Assembly: GCA_039822045.1 (NCBI GenBank)
Contig: JBCBMY010000002.1
Span: 62,001-126,000, forward strand
DNA length: 64,000 nucleotides
Direction: 5' to 3'
From: HLUCCA09 sp039822045
Lineage (GTDB): Bacteria; Pseudomonadota; Alphaproteobacteria; Rhodobacterales; Rhodobacteraceae
A program made the position numbers and the translations under genes. The notes beneath the pieces were generated by a model that was given only the letters and a program-made list of their open reading frames with translations, did no database searches and was not told the origin of the DNA. Positions 53,087 to 63,277 of the stretch are shown here, piece after piece (the first letter of the stretch is position 1; the number at the start of each line of letters is the position of its first letter).

Positions 53087-54145
53087 ATGGCCAGCGGTAC
53101 GCTTACTATCGATCTCGACGCTGTGGCCGCCAATTGGCGGGCGCTCGATGCCTTGTCCGGCCCGGATGTGGAGACCGCCGCGGTCGTAAAGGCCGACGGC
53201 TACGGCCTTGGCGCAAAGCAGGTCGCCCGGGCGCTCGCCCGCGCCGGAGCCCGGCGTTTTTTCGTGGCCATCGCCGAGGAAGGGGCCGCGCTGCGCGAGG
53301 TGCTCGGACGTGGCCCAGAGATCATGGTGCTTGGCGGTCACATGGCCGGCGACACCGACATGATCCACGATCTCGACCTGATCCCGGTCCTGAATTCCGT
53401 CGCGCAGATGACGCGCCAGTTCGAGGCGTTGCCAGGCCAGCCGTTCGCCATCCAGCTCGACACCGGCATGAATCGCCTGGGGCTCGAGCCGGCCGAATGG
53501 GCCGCGGTGTCAGAGATCGTGCTCGAGGCGGGCCCGAAGCTGATCATGAGCCATCTGGCCTGCGCCGACACGCCCGACCACCCGCAGAACGCAGAACAGC
53601 TCGCCACCTTTCTCGATATGACGCAGGGCCTTGGCGTCCCACGCTCGCTTGCGGCGACCGGCGGCGTTCTGCTCGGCCCCGACTATCACTTCGAGCTGAC
53701 CCGTCCCGGCATCGGCCTCTATGGCGGGCTGCCGTTCGATGCCGCTCAACCGGTCGTCCGCCTGTCGCTCCCGGTGATCCAGACACGGACCGTCGCTGCG
53801 GGGGAGAGCGTGGGCTATGGCGCGACATGGACGGCCGAGGCCGACACCAGCGTGGCTACACTCGCGGCGGGCTATGCCGACGGGCTCATCCGCGCGCTCT
53901 CGGGCGTTGCAACCCTTTGGGACGGCGAAACACACTGCCCCGTCCTTGGCCGCGTCTCGATGGATCTCGTGGCCTGCGACGTCAGCCACCTGCCCGACCC
54001 GCCCCGAACCCTCGACGTGCTCTGTCCGGTTCAGGGCATCGACGCGCTCGCGGCGGACGCCGGCACCATCGGCTATGAGATCCTCACGAGCCTCGGCGGC
54101 CGCTACAAGCGCAGCTACTCCTCGGGCGGTGCGGCGTTCGACTGA
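53087..54145 (+). CDS. alr: Alanine racemase
   Basis: A 352-residue PLP enzyme making D-alanine for peptidoglycan. PLP is bound by Lys35 (VVKADGYGLGAKQVARAL); the second catalytic residue is the Tyr in SVGYGATWTAEAD. ELTRPGIGLYGG and GRVSMDLVACDVS are family motifs. Its 3' end overlaps the convergent LysM gene by 31 bases. Confidence 0.95.
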   Translation: MASGTLTIDLDAVAANWRALDALSGPDVETAAVVKADGYGLGAKQVARALARAGARRFFVAIAEEGAALREVLGRGPEIMVLGGHMAGDTDMIHDLDLIPVLNSVAQMTRQFEALPGQPFAIQLDTGMNRLGLEPAEWAAVSEIVLEAGPKLIMSHLACADTPDHPQNAEQLATFLDMTQGLGVPRSLAATGGVLLGPDYHFELTRPGIGLYGGLPFDAAQPVVRLSLPVIQTRTVAAGESVGYGATWTAEADTSVATLAAGYADGLIRALSGVATLWDGETHCPVLGRVSMDLVACDVSHLPDPPRTLDVLCPVQGIDALAADAGTIGYEILTSLGGRYKRSYSSGGAAFD

Positions 54146-55707
54146 CCGTCCGCACCGGATTCCGGCAGATCAAACACCTGACCGGGATAGATCAGGTCGG
54201 GATCTCGGATCTGATCGACGTTCGCCTCGAAGATCGCAACATATTGCAGACCGCTGCCATACCGGTCCGACGCAATGCCCCAAAGCGTGAAGCCCGGCTG
54301 CACCGTGATCACCGACGCACTCACGTCGCCGGCCGCGGCCACAGGGTCCTCCAGCCGAGCCAGCGCCTCGGGCGCCTCGCGCTTGAACGGAGTTTCAAAG
54401 CGCGACACGACGCGGCCCGAGCGGTCGAGCTGGTCGACCCGTAGCGTGTAGATGCCCGTCGCCACGCCCTCCAGCGGCAGGCGCCACGAGCCATCGTCAG
54501 AGATCCGGGCGCTGTCGATGGGCGTATTGTTGAGATAGACACGGACGCGGTCGATCGGGGGCGGTGGGGGCGCGCCGCGGCCCTCGAGCGTGACCGTGCC
54601 GTCGGTGTCGTAGCTGATCACGTCGACCACAACCCGGTCGGTCACTGCGCGCGCCGGCGCCGAAGGCTGCAACAATCGCACGCCGTCGGCCTCGGCGATC
54701 AGCACGGCCGGCGCGCTGGCCGCCTCGGCGAGGGTGGGCGCACCGTCCGATGCCGGTAGGGCCGTGACGCCCTCAGCCTCCGTGGCGCCAGTTGTAACGT
54801 CGACCCCGTCGGCCGTGGCGGGCGGCGGCGCGCCCTCCGTCGTTCCCCCGTCAATCTGCGCCACCGCGTCTGCGCTCGGAGCGGCAGGAGCCGCTCTCTC
54901 AGCCTGCGACCCAGCCGCGACGTCTGCTTGAGCGCCCCCTGCCTCGGCACTAGCGGTGCCGGAGCCCACCCCAGCCTCAACCGCATCGGCAACGATGTCC
55001 CCGGCGTCGGATGGCGCGTCATCCTCTTCCGCAGCTGCCGCTCCACCGTCAGTTGCGGCTCCCGCAGCGGCGGGCCCGGCCGAGGCCACCACGTCACCCG
55101 CACCCGGGTCCTCCGTGACAGGCGTCGGGGCGAGGATCACACTCTGCTCTCCCACAGACATGCGGCCGTCAGGAGCCAGCGCCGCCAAGGTCAGAACGCG
55201 AGCGTCCCCCGAGGGCGCCAGCACGAGAAAGAACGCAAAGCTGCCGCCGCGATCCGCCCTGGCCTGGGCCTCCTGTTCCCCATCGACTGACACCGAAATC
55301 TCTGCCTCGCCGGGGCCGGACCCGGCGATCAAGACCGTGCCGTCTGGCTCAGCGCGCACCAGATCGAAGACGGGAGGCTCAAGCGGCGGCGGCGCCGCGC
55401 TCTGCGTGGGAATGTCCGGCGCCGCATCGCCCGTCTCCTCGGGCCCGGCCAAGGCCGGAGTGCGCGCATCCTCGGGCGCGGGGCCAGCCGTTCCATCGGC
55501 ACGCGAAGGCTGGTCGTCAGGGATTGGGGATGGGGCCGGAACGGGCGCAGGCGCATCCGGCGCTGGCGCCGCTGCGATCATCACCTCGGGCGGCGGCGAG
55601 GTCGCGTCACTCCGGAAGAACAGCACAAAGCCTGCCGCTGCCGCGGCCCCTAGGGCCACTGCACCGGCTGCCACCTGCAGCCCCCTCGAAGCGAGCCAAC
55701 TCGCCAT
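54115..55707 (-). CDS. Envelope LysM protein with membrane anchor and acidic linker
   Basis: A 530-residue protein: an N-terminal helix (VAAGAVALGAAAAAGFVLFF), a region with an immunoglobulin-like repeat (PDGTVLIAGSGPGEAEISVS), a ~170-residue Ala/Asp/Glu-rich stretch, a second beta domain (DRVRVYLNNTPIDSARISDD) and a C-terminal LysM (VQPGFTLWGIASDRYGSGLQ ... IYPGQVFDLP). LysM binds peptidoglycan. Start at ATG 55707 with GGGGA upstream. The final codons overlap alr on the other strand. Confidence 0.85.
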   Translation of the reverse strand: MASWLASRGLQVAAGAVALGAAAAAGFVLFFRSDATSPPPEVMIAAAPAPDAPAPVPAPSPIPDDQPSRADGTAGPAPEDARTPALAGPEETGDAAPDIPTQSAAPPPLEPPVFDLVRAEPDGTVLIAGSGPGEAEISVSVDGEQEAQARADRGGSFAFFLVLAPSGDARVLTLAALAPDGRMSVGEQSVILAPTPVTEDPGAGDVVASAGPAAAGAATDGGAAAAEEDDAPSDAGDIVADAVEAGVGSGTASAEAGGAQADVAAGSQAERAAPAAPSADAVAQIDGGTTEGAPPPATADGVDVTTGATEAEGVTALPASDGAPTLAEAASAPAVLIAEADGVRLLQPSAPARAVTDRVVVDVISYDTDGTVTLEGRGAPPPPPIDRVRVYLNNTPIDSARISDDGSWRLPLEGVATGIYTLRVDQLDRSGRVVSRFETPFKREAPEALARLEDPVAAAGDVSASVITVQPGFTLWGIASDRYGSGLQYVAIFEANVDQIRDPDLIYPGQVFDLPESGADGQSNAAPPEE

Positions 55708-55811
55708 GCACATCCCCACGCAAGACGTCGAACGACCGTGTCGCCACTTGAGCGCCTCGGTCAAGACAGCTAAGTCCCCACTAAATGTAGAGATTCTCAG
55801 GTGTGACCGCC

Positions 55812-56384
55812 ATGCCCCACGGCACATTTTCTGTTTGCGTCTATTGCGGGGCCCGCGATGGCGCCCGTCCGGCCTTCGCGCGCGCAGCCGATAGCGTCGG
55901 CACGATGCTCGCCGAGAACGGTCTCCGCCTGGTCTATGGCGCCGGCGACGTGGGGCTGATGGGCCGGGTCGCGCGGGCCGCCCAGGCCGGCGGCGGCGCA
56001 ACGCTTGGCGTGATCCCCGCCCACCTGATGGCGCGTGAGATTGGCAAGCGCGACCTCGATGCCCTGATCGTCACCGAAACAATGCACGAGCGCAAAAAGG
56101 TAATGTTCATGAACGCCGATGCGATCGTCGTGCTCCCGGGCGGCGCCGGCACGCTCGACGAAGTGTTCGAGGTCCTCACCTGGCGCCAGCTTGGCCTGCA
56201 CGAGAAGCCGGTCTTCTTCCTCGATATCGACGGCTACTGGTCACCGCTGCTCGACCTGCTGAAGCATATCGTCGCCGAGGGTTTTGCCGGCGCCGACCTT
56301 CTGCGGATGTACTCAATCGCCAGCTCCGTCGACGCCCTGGCCGACGCGTTGAGCTTCATCACCGCAGCACGCAGCGCCGGCTGA
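55812..56384 (+). CDS. LOG-family protein (nucleoside-5'-monophosphate phosphoribohydrolase type)
   Basis: A 190-residue Rossmann-like protein with the LOG signature PGGAGTLDEVFEVLTWRQLG and the conserved SVCVYCGARDG and MHERKKVMF. Characterised members release free cytokinin bases or cleave purine nucleotide monophosphates. ATG 55812 is preferred over a GTG nine bases upstream. Convergent with cvpA. Confidence 0.9.
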   Translation: MPHGTFSVCVYCGARDGARPAFARAADSVGTMLAENGLRLVYGAGDVGLMGRVARAAQAGGGATLGVIPAHLMAREIGKRDLDALIVTETMHERKKVMFMNADAIVVLPGGAGTLDEVFEVLTWRQLGLHEKPVFFLDIDGYWSPLLDLLKHIVAEGFAGADLLRMYSIASSVDALADALSFITAARSAG

Positions 56385-56387
56385 GCC

Positions 56388-57008
56388 TCAGCCGAGCTGG
56401 GGCAGGAGCGGGCCGTCGGCCAAAGCTGCCGCGTCGTTGCCACCCTCGGCAGCCCCGCAGGAGGCATCCATCAGTTCTTCGAACTTCGTGGTCAGCCAGT
56501 TCAGCGCTTGCTCCTGATCGGCGATCTCGCCCGAGATCTGATCCTGCATCGATGCGAAAACCTGGGCAGACCTGCTGTCATCGACCATGGCCACACCCTG
56601 CGCGCCGGCCACGAAATCGTAGAGGATCAGAGCGATCACGACGAGGAGCATGCCTCGCAGGGCTCCGAAGAGAAACCCAAGGCCCTGGTCAATCGCGTTC
56701 AGTGCCGAGCGCTGCACGAGCGAGGAAAAAAGCGGCGTGAAGAGCGCGAATAGGATGAGGACCACCGCGAAGACAGCGGCAAAGGCCGCAATCGTCGTGG
56801 CCGCGCAATTGTCGAGGAAATCCGAGACATAGGGGATTTCGCGGATCAGCGGCTCGGCGCGGGGGGCGAACATATAGCCCAGGATGGCCGCCGCAACCCA
56901 GCCGGCGATGGCCAGCGCCTCGCGCACAAAGCCGCGCGCATAGGCGAGAATGGCCGAGAACACGATGATGACGGCGACGCCCGCATCGACGAGAGTGAAG
57001 CCTTCCAT
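56388..57008 (-). CDS. cvpA: CvpA-family membrane protein
   Basis: A 206-residue protein with four hydrophobic segments (AGVAVIIVFSAILAYARGFV, AGWVAAAILGYMFAP, IAAFAAVFAVVLILFALF, GALRGMLLVVIALILYDFV), matching CvpA, an inner-membrane protein linked to colicin V production and envelope homeostasis. ATG 57008 follows GGCAGG. It lies downstream of radA in the same direction. Confidence 0.9.
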   Translation of the reverse strand: MEGFTLVDAGVAVIIVFSAILAYARGFVREALAIAGWVAAAILGYMFAPRAEPLIREIPYVSDFLDNCAATTIAAFAAVFAVVLILFALFTPLFSSLVQRSALNAIDQGLGFLFGALRGMLLVVIALILYDFVAGAQGVAMVDDSRSAQVFASMQDQISGEIADQEQALNWLTTKFEELMDASCGAAEGGNDAAALADGPLLPQLG

Positions 57009-57093
57009 AGGCCTGCCTTTCTGCCCCATCCGGGGCCGGCGCCCCGCCAATGCCCCGCCCGCACCGAGCGGGCGGCTCTTGTGATGCCGACGC

Positions 57094-58473
<1,380 letters not shown>

Positions 58474-58554
58474 GCGCGTGCTCATGCCCCGTCACACTTC
58501 GGGCGGCAAGGCCGACCGACCCCAGCAAACGTTATCGACGGACGATCCTTGAAG

Positions 58555-58631
58555 TGGCGCGGTTGACGGGGCTCGAACCCGCGACCCCCGGCGTGACAGG
58601 CCGGTACTCTAACCAACTGAGCTACAACCGC
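58555..58631 (-). tRNA. tRNA-Asp (anticodon GTC), copy 1
   Basis: The minus strand folds into a standard cloverleaf: acceptor GCGGTTG/CAACCGC, D-loop AGCTCAGTTGGTTAGAG, anticodon loop CTGTCAC (GTC; plus-strand 58595-58597), and T-loop GGTTCGAGC. The 3' CCA is encoded. It is identical to the copy at 58678. Confidence 0.95.
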
Positions 58632-58677
58632 ACTCAAGCGCCCGACGGGTGGCCCGTTCGGACCCGAATGACAGCAG

Positions 58678-58754
58678 TGGCGCGGTTGACGGGGCTCGAA
58701 CCCGCGACCCCCGGCGTGACAGGCCGGTACTCTAACCAACTGAGCTACAACCGC
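58678..58754 (-). tRNA. tRNA-Asp (anticodon GTC), copy 2
   Basis: Identical in all 77 bases to the copy at 58555 and in the same orientation, separated by 46 bases. The same acceptor stem, GTC anticodon and encoded CCA are present. Transcribed leftward; copy 2 is upstream. GTC-anticodon tRNA-Asp is the substrate of queuosine insertion and then of GluQRS (gene at 3474). Confidence 0.95.
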
Positions 58755-58865
58755 GCGCTGCTGCCGTTCGGAAGGGCGTCCTTCCGTCGGCGTGAGGCGT
58801 GGTTTAGGCACGGGGGCGTCGGGCGTCAAGCCGGCAATTGCAACCCACAGCTCCCGTTTGCGCAG

Positions 58866-59876
58866 TTAGAGCCGGCGCTGCGGCTGGCGGGCCGCAACAG
58901 GCGCGTCGCGCTTGGCCTCCCGAAAGAACACATAGATCCCTGCCCCCACGATCAGAAGGATGCCAAGGCCCGTCTGAACGCCAGGCACATCGCCGAACAC
59001 CACCCATCCCCAGAAGATCGCAAGCGGCAGTGCGATGTATTCATAGCTGGCGATCGTGGCAGGTGGGCCAAGCCGGTAGGCCTGACTCAGGCAGAACCCG
59101 ATCGCGCCCCCCATGCAGCCGATCAGAATGAAGAGCGGCCAGTCTTGCGCCGTCGGCCAGATCCACGGGCGAAGCAGAAACTGCAGCGACGGGTTCGTCA
59201 CCCCTTCGGCGAACCGCCCATCCCCGGCCACCAGAAAGAACAGGGCCGAGACGCCGAGGAAGGCCGACTGAATATAGATCGCCATGGCCGAGGCGCGCGT
59301 GGAGATCCCGAGCTTCCGGGTCAGCACGTGCATACCGGCATAGGCCGCGGCCGCCGCAACCGGCAGGGCGAGCGCCCAGAGCGGAGCATCCAATCCCCCG
59401 CGATCGCCCTGACCCAAGGGCAGCATCACGACGACGCCGACAAGGCCCACAAAAACCGCCGCAAGCCTCCTCACCCCGACGATCTCTCCAAGGATCGGCA
59501 CGGACAGCACCGTCACAAAGAGCGGCGCAATGTAGAAAATCGCCGTTGCCTCCGCCAAGGGCAGCACCACAAGCGCCGCAAAATACGACATGTTTGCAAA
59601 GACGATCAGCAGGGCGCGCAGGGCGTGGAGCCCGGGCGTCTTGGTCCGCAAAAGCGTCAGCCCGCCCTCGAAGTAGAGAAAGGTGAACGTGAATGGCAGC
59701 GAGATGAGCGAGCGCAGAAACACCATCTGGTGGAGCGGATAGTCGCCCGAAAGGAACTTGATCACCATGTCGTTCACCGAGATCGCGGCCATCGCGATCA
59801 GGACGAACAGGATGCCTCGGCGCGCGGCGCCAGGATCGTCAGGCGCAAAGGCGCCGGGTTGTGCAGGGGCGGACAT
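58866..59876 (-). CDS. EamA/DMT-family membrane transporter
   Basis: A 336-residue protein with about ten hydrophobic helices in two EamA repeats (ILFVLIAMAAISVNDMVIKF; ALALPVAAAAAYAGMHVLTR). Typical DMT features are FANMSYFAALVVLPLAEATA and PLAIFWGWVVFGDVPG. Probably a drug/metabolite exporter; the substrate cannot be assigned. Confidence 0.9.
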   Translation of the reverse strand: MSAPAQPGAFAPDDPGAARRGILFVLIAMAAISVNDMVIKFLSGDYPLHQMVFLRSLISLPFTFTFLYFEGGLTLLRTKTPGLHALRALLIVFANMSYFAALVVLPLAEATAIFYIAPLFVTVLSVPILGEIVGVRRLAAVFVGLVGVVVMLPLGQGDRGGLDAPLWALALPVAAAAAYAGMHVLTRKLGISTRASAMAIYIQSAFLGVSALFFLVAGDGRFAEGVTNPSLQFLLRPWIWPTAQDWPLFILIGCMGGAIGFCLSQAYRLGPPATIASYEYIALPLAIFWGWVVFGDVPGVQTGLGILLIVGAGIYVFFREAKRDAPVAARQPQRRL

Positions 59877-59937
59877 GGGACGCTTTCGCTGTGTCTGGCG
59901 CGACGCTAGCGCAGCCCGCCGCGCAGCGCCATCCCGG

Positions 59938-60603
59938 TCAGATCACCTCGTCGCCGCGGTCGTCGGTCTCACCGTAGCGGCGCATCACGGCCGGCCGCGT
60001 TCCCTCATAGACCCGCTCGATATTCTCGGCGATCTTGGCGTTCTCCCGCTCGAAAAGGCAGGCGCCGTCCAGGTCCGAGGCCACGATGAACGGCCCCATC
60101 TGCTCGGCCCGCAGAAGCCACATCGCCTGCGCGAGGCCCAGTTCCTTGCGCCACAAAACGTCGGCCACCTCCTTCACTCCGCGCCCCAAAAGCGCGCCGG
60201 TGCCATAGCCAACGGTCGTCAGAAACACTGCGCCGCGCGGCACGAAAACCTCGCGGTAGACGCGCGAAGACATGCCGCCTTTGCCGATGATCAGCTTGGC
60301 GCCAGTCTGATCCATCCAGGGGCCCAACCACTTCTCGAACCGAAAGCTCGACGTTGCCGTGACCGCACCAAGCCGATAGCTCTTGTCGGCATCGATGGTC
60401 GCCGCGGGTGAGCAGTGGAAGTTCGCGGCACTGGCCTTCGGCAGTTCGATCGGCAGGTTCGCCCGATCATCCAGCGCACGTTTGTAGACGCCTTCGCGCG
60501 CCGTGTAGATCAGCCCGTCGAGATAGACGACGTCACCCAGCTGCAGGTCGGCGATCGCGTCAGCCGTTGGCGTCGACGAGAGCGTCACACGCCGCGGGCT
60601 CAT
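59938..60603 (-). CDS. Class I fumarase/tartrate dehydratase-type beta subunit
   Basis: A 221-residue FumA-C/TtdB-like subunit with LGDVVYLDGLIYTAREGVYKRAL-type N-terminus, NFHCSPAATI, VTATSSFRFEKWLG, LIIGKGGMSSRVYREVF and FLTTVGYGTGALL. It pairs with the alpha subunit upstream (ATGA overlap). Fumarate versus tartrate as substrate is not decided by the sequence. Confidence 0.88.
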   Translation of the reverse strand: MSPRRVTLSSTPTADAIADLQLGDVVYLDGLIYTAREGVYKRALDDRANLPIELPKASAANFHCSPAATIDADKSYRLGAVTATSSFRFEKWLGPWMDQTGAKLIIGKGGMSSRVYREVFVPRGAVFLTTVGYGTGALLGRGVKEVADVLWRKELGLAQAMWLLRAEQMGPFIVASDLDGACLFERENAKIAENIERVYEGTRPAVMRRYGETDDRGDEVI

Positions 60604-61565
60604 TCCGCCGCCTCTGCCGGGGCGGCTGGCCACTCCACCGTCTCGCGCCGCTGGTAGGGCGTGAACCAGTCCGGATCGGTCCGCTCCTCCACGCGTCCGT
60701 CGGCCCAGATCCGCGCAACGGCACGACGCGAGGACAGGCAGAAGGCATGGACCGACATCTGCATGCCGCCGGTGTGGCAATAGCCAACCTCGATATGGCA
60801 GTCGATCACCATCGACTTGCCGACAAATCCCATCGCACCCATGCCGATGGAGTTGCCGAGTTCCTTGAACTCCTCCTCCATCGCCGCGATCTTGGGGTCG
60901 GGGTTTTTTGAGCCAACAACCCGCAGACACGCCGCGCGCTTGCCGAGCGTCATGCAGGTGTCCTTCGAGCCGCCGATCCCGATGCCGATGATCGCCGGCT
61001 GGCAGGCCAGCCCGCGTTTGCCGAACGCCATGAGCGTGTCGAGGTAGAACCGCCTGATCCCTTCCATCCCGTCGGAGGGGAACAGCATCCGGTAGTCCGT
61101 GCCAAACAGGCCCCCCTTGTGCACCGTCGTCAGGTCGATCCACGCGCCCGCCGGCTCCGGTTCGAAGCCAAACTCGATCTCGGGCGCGCCGATTCCGACA
61201 TTGTTGTCGTGGTCGGTGCGCCAGAGCGGGTGGACGCGGTTCGGACGTAGGGGCACGGCATGGGTCGCCGTTGCGGTGGCCCGGCGCAAGGCCGTCTCAA
61301 GCGCGACGGGCCCACCCTGGATCTGCGCACTGTTGGACATCTTCACGAACCACCGCGGCACACCGGTATCGCCGCACATCGCGCGCCTGTCTTCCTTGGC
61401 CGCTTCGTAATTCTCGAGCATCGCCTGCAACACGAAGGACGACAGATCGCCCTCTTCTACATCGGCGGCGACCTTCAGCCCCGTGAGGTAATCGTCGGGG
61501 ATCTCTATCGCGGCCTTGTCCATGAGGCGTTCGGCGGTGCGCTCGATCAAGTCGATGGAAATCAT
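60600..61565 (-). CDS. Class I fumarase/tartrate dehydratase-type alpha subunit (4Fe-4S)
   Basis: A 321-residue hydro-lyase subunit. The 4Fe-4S ligands are the cysteines in MCGDTGVPRWFVK, GGSKDTCM and GYCHTGGMQMSVHAFCLSSR. Also present are IGAPEIEFGFEP and GNSIGMGAMGFVGKSMVIDC. AGGAGG lies before ATG 61565. With its beta subunit it is the two-gene form; a TCA fumarase role is plausible. Confidence 0.88.
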   Translation of the reverse strand: MISIDLIERTAERLMDKAAIEIPDDYLTGLKVAADVEEGDLSSFVLQAMLENYEAAKEDRRAMCGDTGVPRWFVKMSNSAQIQGGPVALETALRRATATATHAVPLRPNRVHPLWRTDHDNNVGIGAPEIEFGFEPEPAGAWIDLTTVHKGGLFGTDYRMLFPSDGMEGIRRFYLDTLMAFGKRGLACQPAIIGIGIGGSKDTCMTLGKRAACLRVVGSKNPDPKIAAMEEEFKELGNSIGMGAMGFVGKSMVIDCHIEVGYCHTGGMQMSVHAFCLSSRRAVARIWADGRVEERTDPDWFTPYQRRETVEWPAAPAEAAE

Positions 61566-61975
61566 CGCAGGTCCTCCTGGCCGCTAAGGATATCCGCAAG
61601 CAACCTCAACCGACAGCGCGAATGCCACGCGTTCGGCGACAGGTCAGGCGAAGCCCAGGAGCGAATGGCAGAGCTCTGCGCGCTGGATAAACCAAATCAG
61701 CCCGTCGACCTTGCGAGCGCTCCTCTTCAAGCATGCCTCCTGAGGCATCTGCCGAGGGCGGACACCCCAAGTAGCGCGCAAGAAATCCACAGGGGGGTCA
61801 GCGAAAGGCATCCGTTGACATTTTGCGTGCGGGGGGCGCGACGAGGGACCCAGAGGCCACGCCGAGCTAAAAGCGCCGGGCACCGCATTCGCTGCCAAGG
61901 CGTGCCCGCTTGGCCCGCCCGGCTCGCGAGTGTGCCGGCGCTCTCCGTCGTATGGGTGTGCCGGCGCTGTCCGTT
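61566..61975. other. Intergenic region of 410 bases; short direct repeat at its right end
   Basis: I see no supported gene here on either strand. At 61930-61948 and 61956-61974 the 19-base sequence GTGTGCCGGCGCTCTCCGT occurs twice (one mismatch, 26-base period), abutting the stop of the next leftward gene. A TTGACA at 61815 has no matching -10. The hydro-lyase promoter must lie at the left end. Confidence 0.5.
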
Positions 61976-63277
61976 CTACCAGTCGGACAGCTTGCCTGCC
62001 GGTGTTGTCGGCAGGCGCAGGCCAAATGTGTACCGCGCGGGCCGCGCGGCGGCCGGAAGCGCTTCGGCTCCCATTCGCAGCGACACCTCCAACACCGCCT
62101 CGTCCTCGCCGGGCTTGGCGATGACAAAGGCTTTGAGGCGCCCCGACTGTGCGTCGAGGCGCACCGCGGCTGCCGCGACGCCATCGGTGCGCTCCAGGTG
62201 GCGCCCCGTCGCCTGGGGCGAGACGTTGACCCCGGCCACCTGGACGGAGTTGTCCTTCCGACCCTCGAGCACAAAGCTCCGCGGGCCAAGCCAGCGCACT
62301 CGATCCTGCACATCCAGTTGCCCTCGTCCGGGTGCGAATATGCCCGGACCTGCGCGGTCGAGATGCGGCATGAGCGCGAAGCCAGCGTGCGGGCTCCGAC
62401 GATAGCCGATGCCGGCAGTCTCCGTCGCACCATAAATCTCGATGAGCGCGACATCTCTGTCCGACGCCATCTGCCAGAGCGCGTCCGGCGTAGGCGCACC
62501 GGAAACGACGGCTGTCAGCCCGCCGGTCGGTTTCATCGTGTTCAATGCGAGAGACAACAGATGCGGCGTGGCCACCACCAGATCGCCCGGGCGACCAAGG
62601 CGCCCCAGCGCGCCAGGCCCTTTGCCGCTGAGATCCACGACCTCCACCCCGAGCCGACCGGGCAACAGGACCGTAAGCAGGAAGCCGAAGATGTGGTGGG
62701 CCGGCACCAGTGCAAGTACTCGGCTCGGCGCGTCGGCCGCGTCGGGCCAGAGCGCCCCGCTGAGCGCATCGATCTCGGCCAGAAGGCCCGGAAGGCGATG
62801 GTCGATTTCCTTGGGCGTCCCCGTCGATCCGGAGGTCGAGAAGGTCAATTCGGCCGCATCGCCCACCAACTCGAAGTGGGCCTCAATCAGCCTGCCCCAA
62901 TCGCAGAGCCTGCGGTTGACGAGCAAATGATCTTCGACGCCCGTCACGGACAATCCAAAACGGCGGTTCAAATCGGCGACGGCCTCGAGCATCTCGAGGC
63001 TGTCTAGTCCGATCCCCGCCTCGCCCAAGAACGCGTCGCCCGGCAGGTCAGGCACCGCGCCACCGCGCCACCGACCGATCAGGGCGCGCAGCGCGCTGCG
63101 TGCCACCCGCTCCAGCGCGGCGGCACCCAGGCCAGTCGCAGCCGCGCCCTTTTCGCGCAACGGTCCGGAACACGCGGCCACGCGGCCCGTGCCCGGTCCG
63201 GAGGCCGGGCATCGGGCTGCGGCTCCGTCGGCAGCGGCGCGGACGAACTGAACCGCGCCAGGCGCGCGCGGGGTCAT
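61976..63277 (-). CDS. Acyl-carrier-protein/AMP-ligase fusion (adenylate-forming enzyme)
   Basis: A 433-residue two-domain protein. Residues of about 55-135 look like an acyl carrier protein, with the phosphopantetheine serine in GIGLDSLEMLEAV. From about 140 an adenylate-forming ligase follows: FSTSGSTGTPKEI (A3 loop), HHIFGFLLTVLLPGRLG, IEIYGATETAGIGYR (A5), LEGRKDNSVQVAGVNVSP (A8) and a C-terminal TPAGKLSDW with the catalytic Lys. The adenylation domain is short. Both carrier and ligase on one chain suggest self-loading of an acid. The start (ATG 63277 or GTG 63280) overlaps the previous gene. Confidence 0.82.
   Translation of the reverse strand: MTPRAPGAVQFVRAAADGAAARCPASGPGTGRVAACSGPLREKGAAATGLGAAALERVARSALRALIGRWRGGAVPDLPGDAFLGEAGIGLDSLEMLEAVADLNRRFGLSVTGVEDHLLVNRRLCDWGRLIEAHFELVGDAAELTFSTSGSTGTPKEIDHRLPGLLAEIDALSGALWPDAADAPSRVLALVPAHHIFGFLLTVLLPGRLGVEVVDLSGKGPGALGRLGRPGDLVVATPHLLSLALNTMKPTGGLTAVVSGAPTPDALWQMASDRDVALIEIYGATETAGIGYRRSPHAGFALMPHLDRAGPGIFAPGRGQLDVQDRVRWLGPRSFVLEGRKDNSVQVAGVNVSPQATGRHLERTDGVAAAAVRLDAQSGRLKAFVIAKPGEDEAVLEVSLRMGAEALPAAARPARYTFGLRLPTTPAGKLSDW

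Noticed and set aside
61815..61820. A consensus TTGACA in the 61.6-62.0 kb gap
   Set aside because: No -10 lies at a suitable distance and no rightward gene follows.
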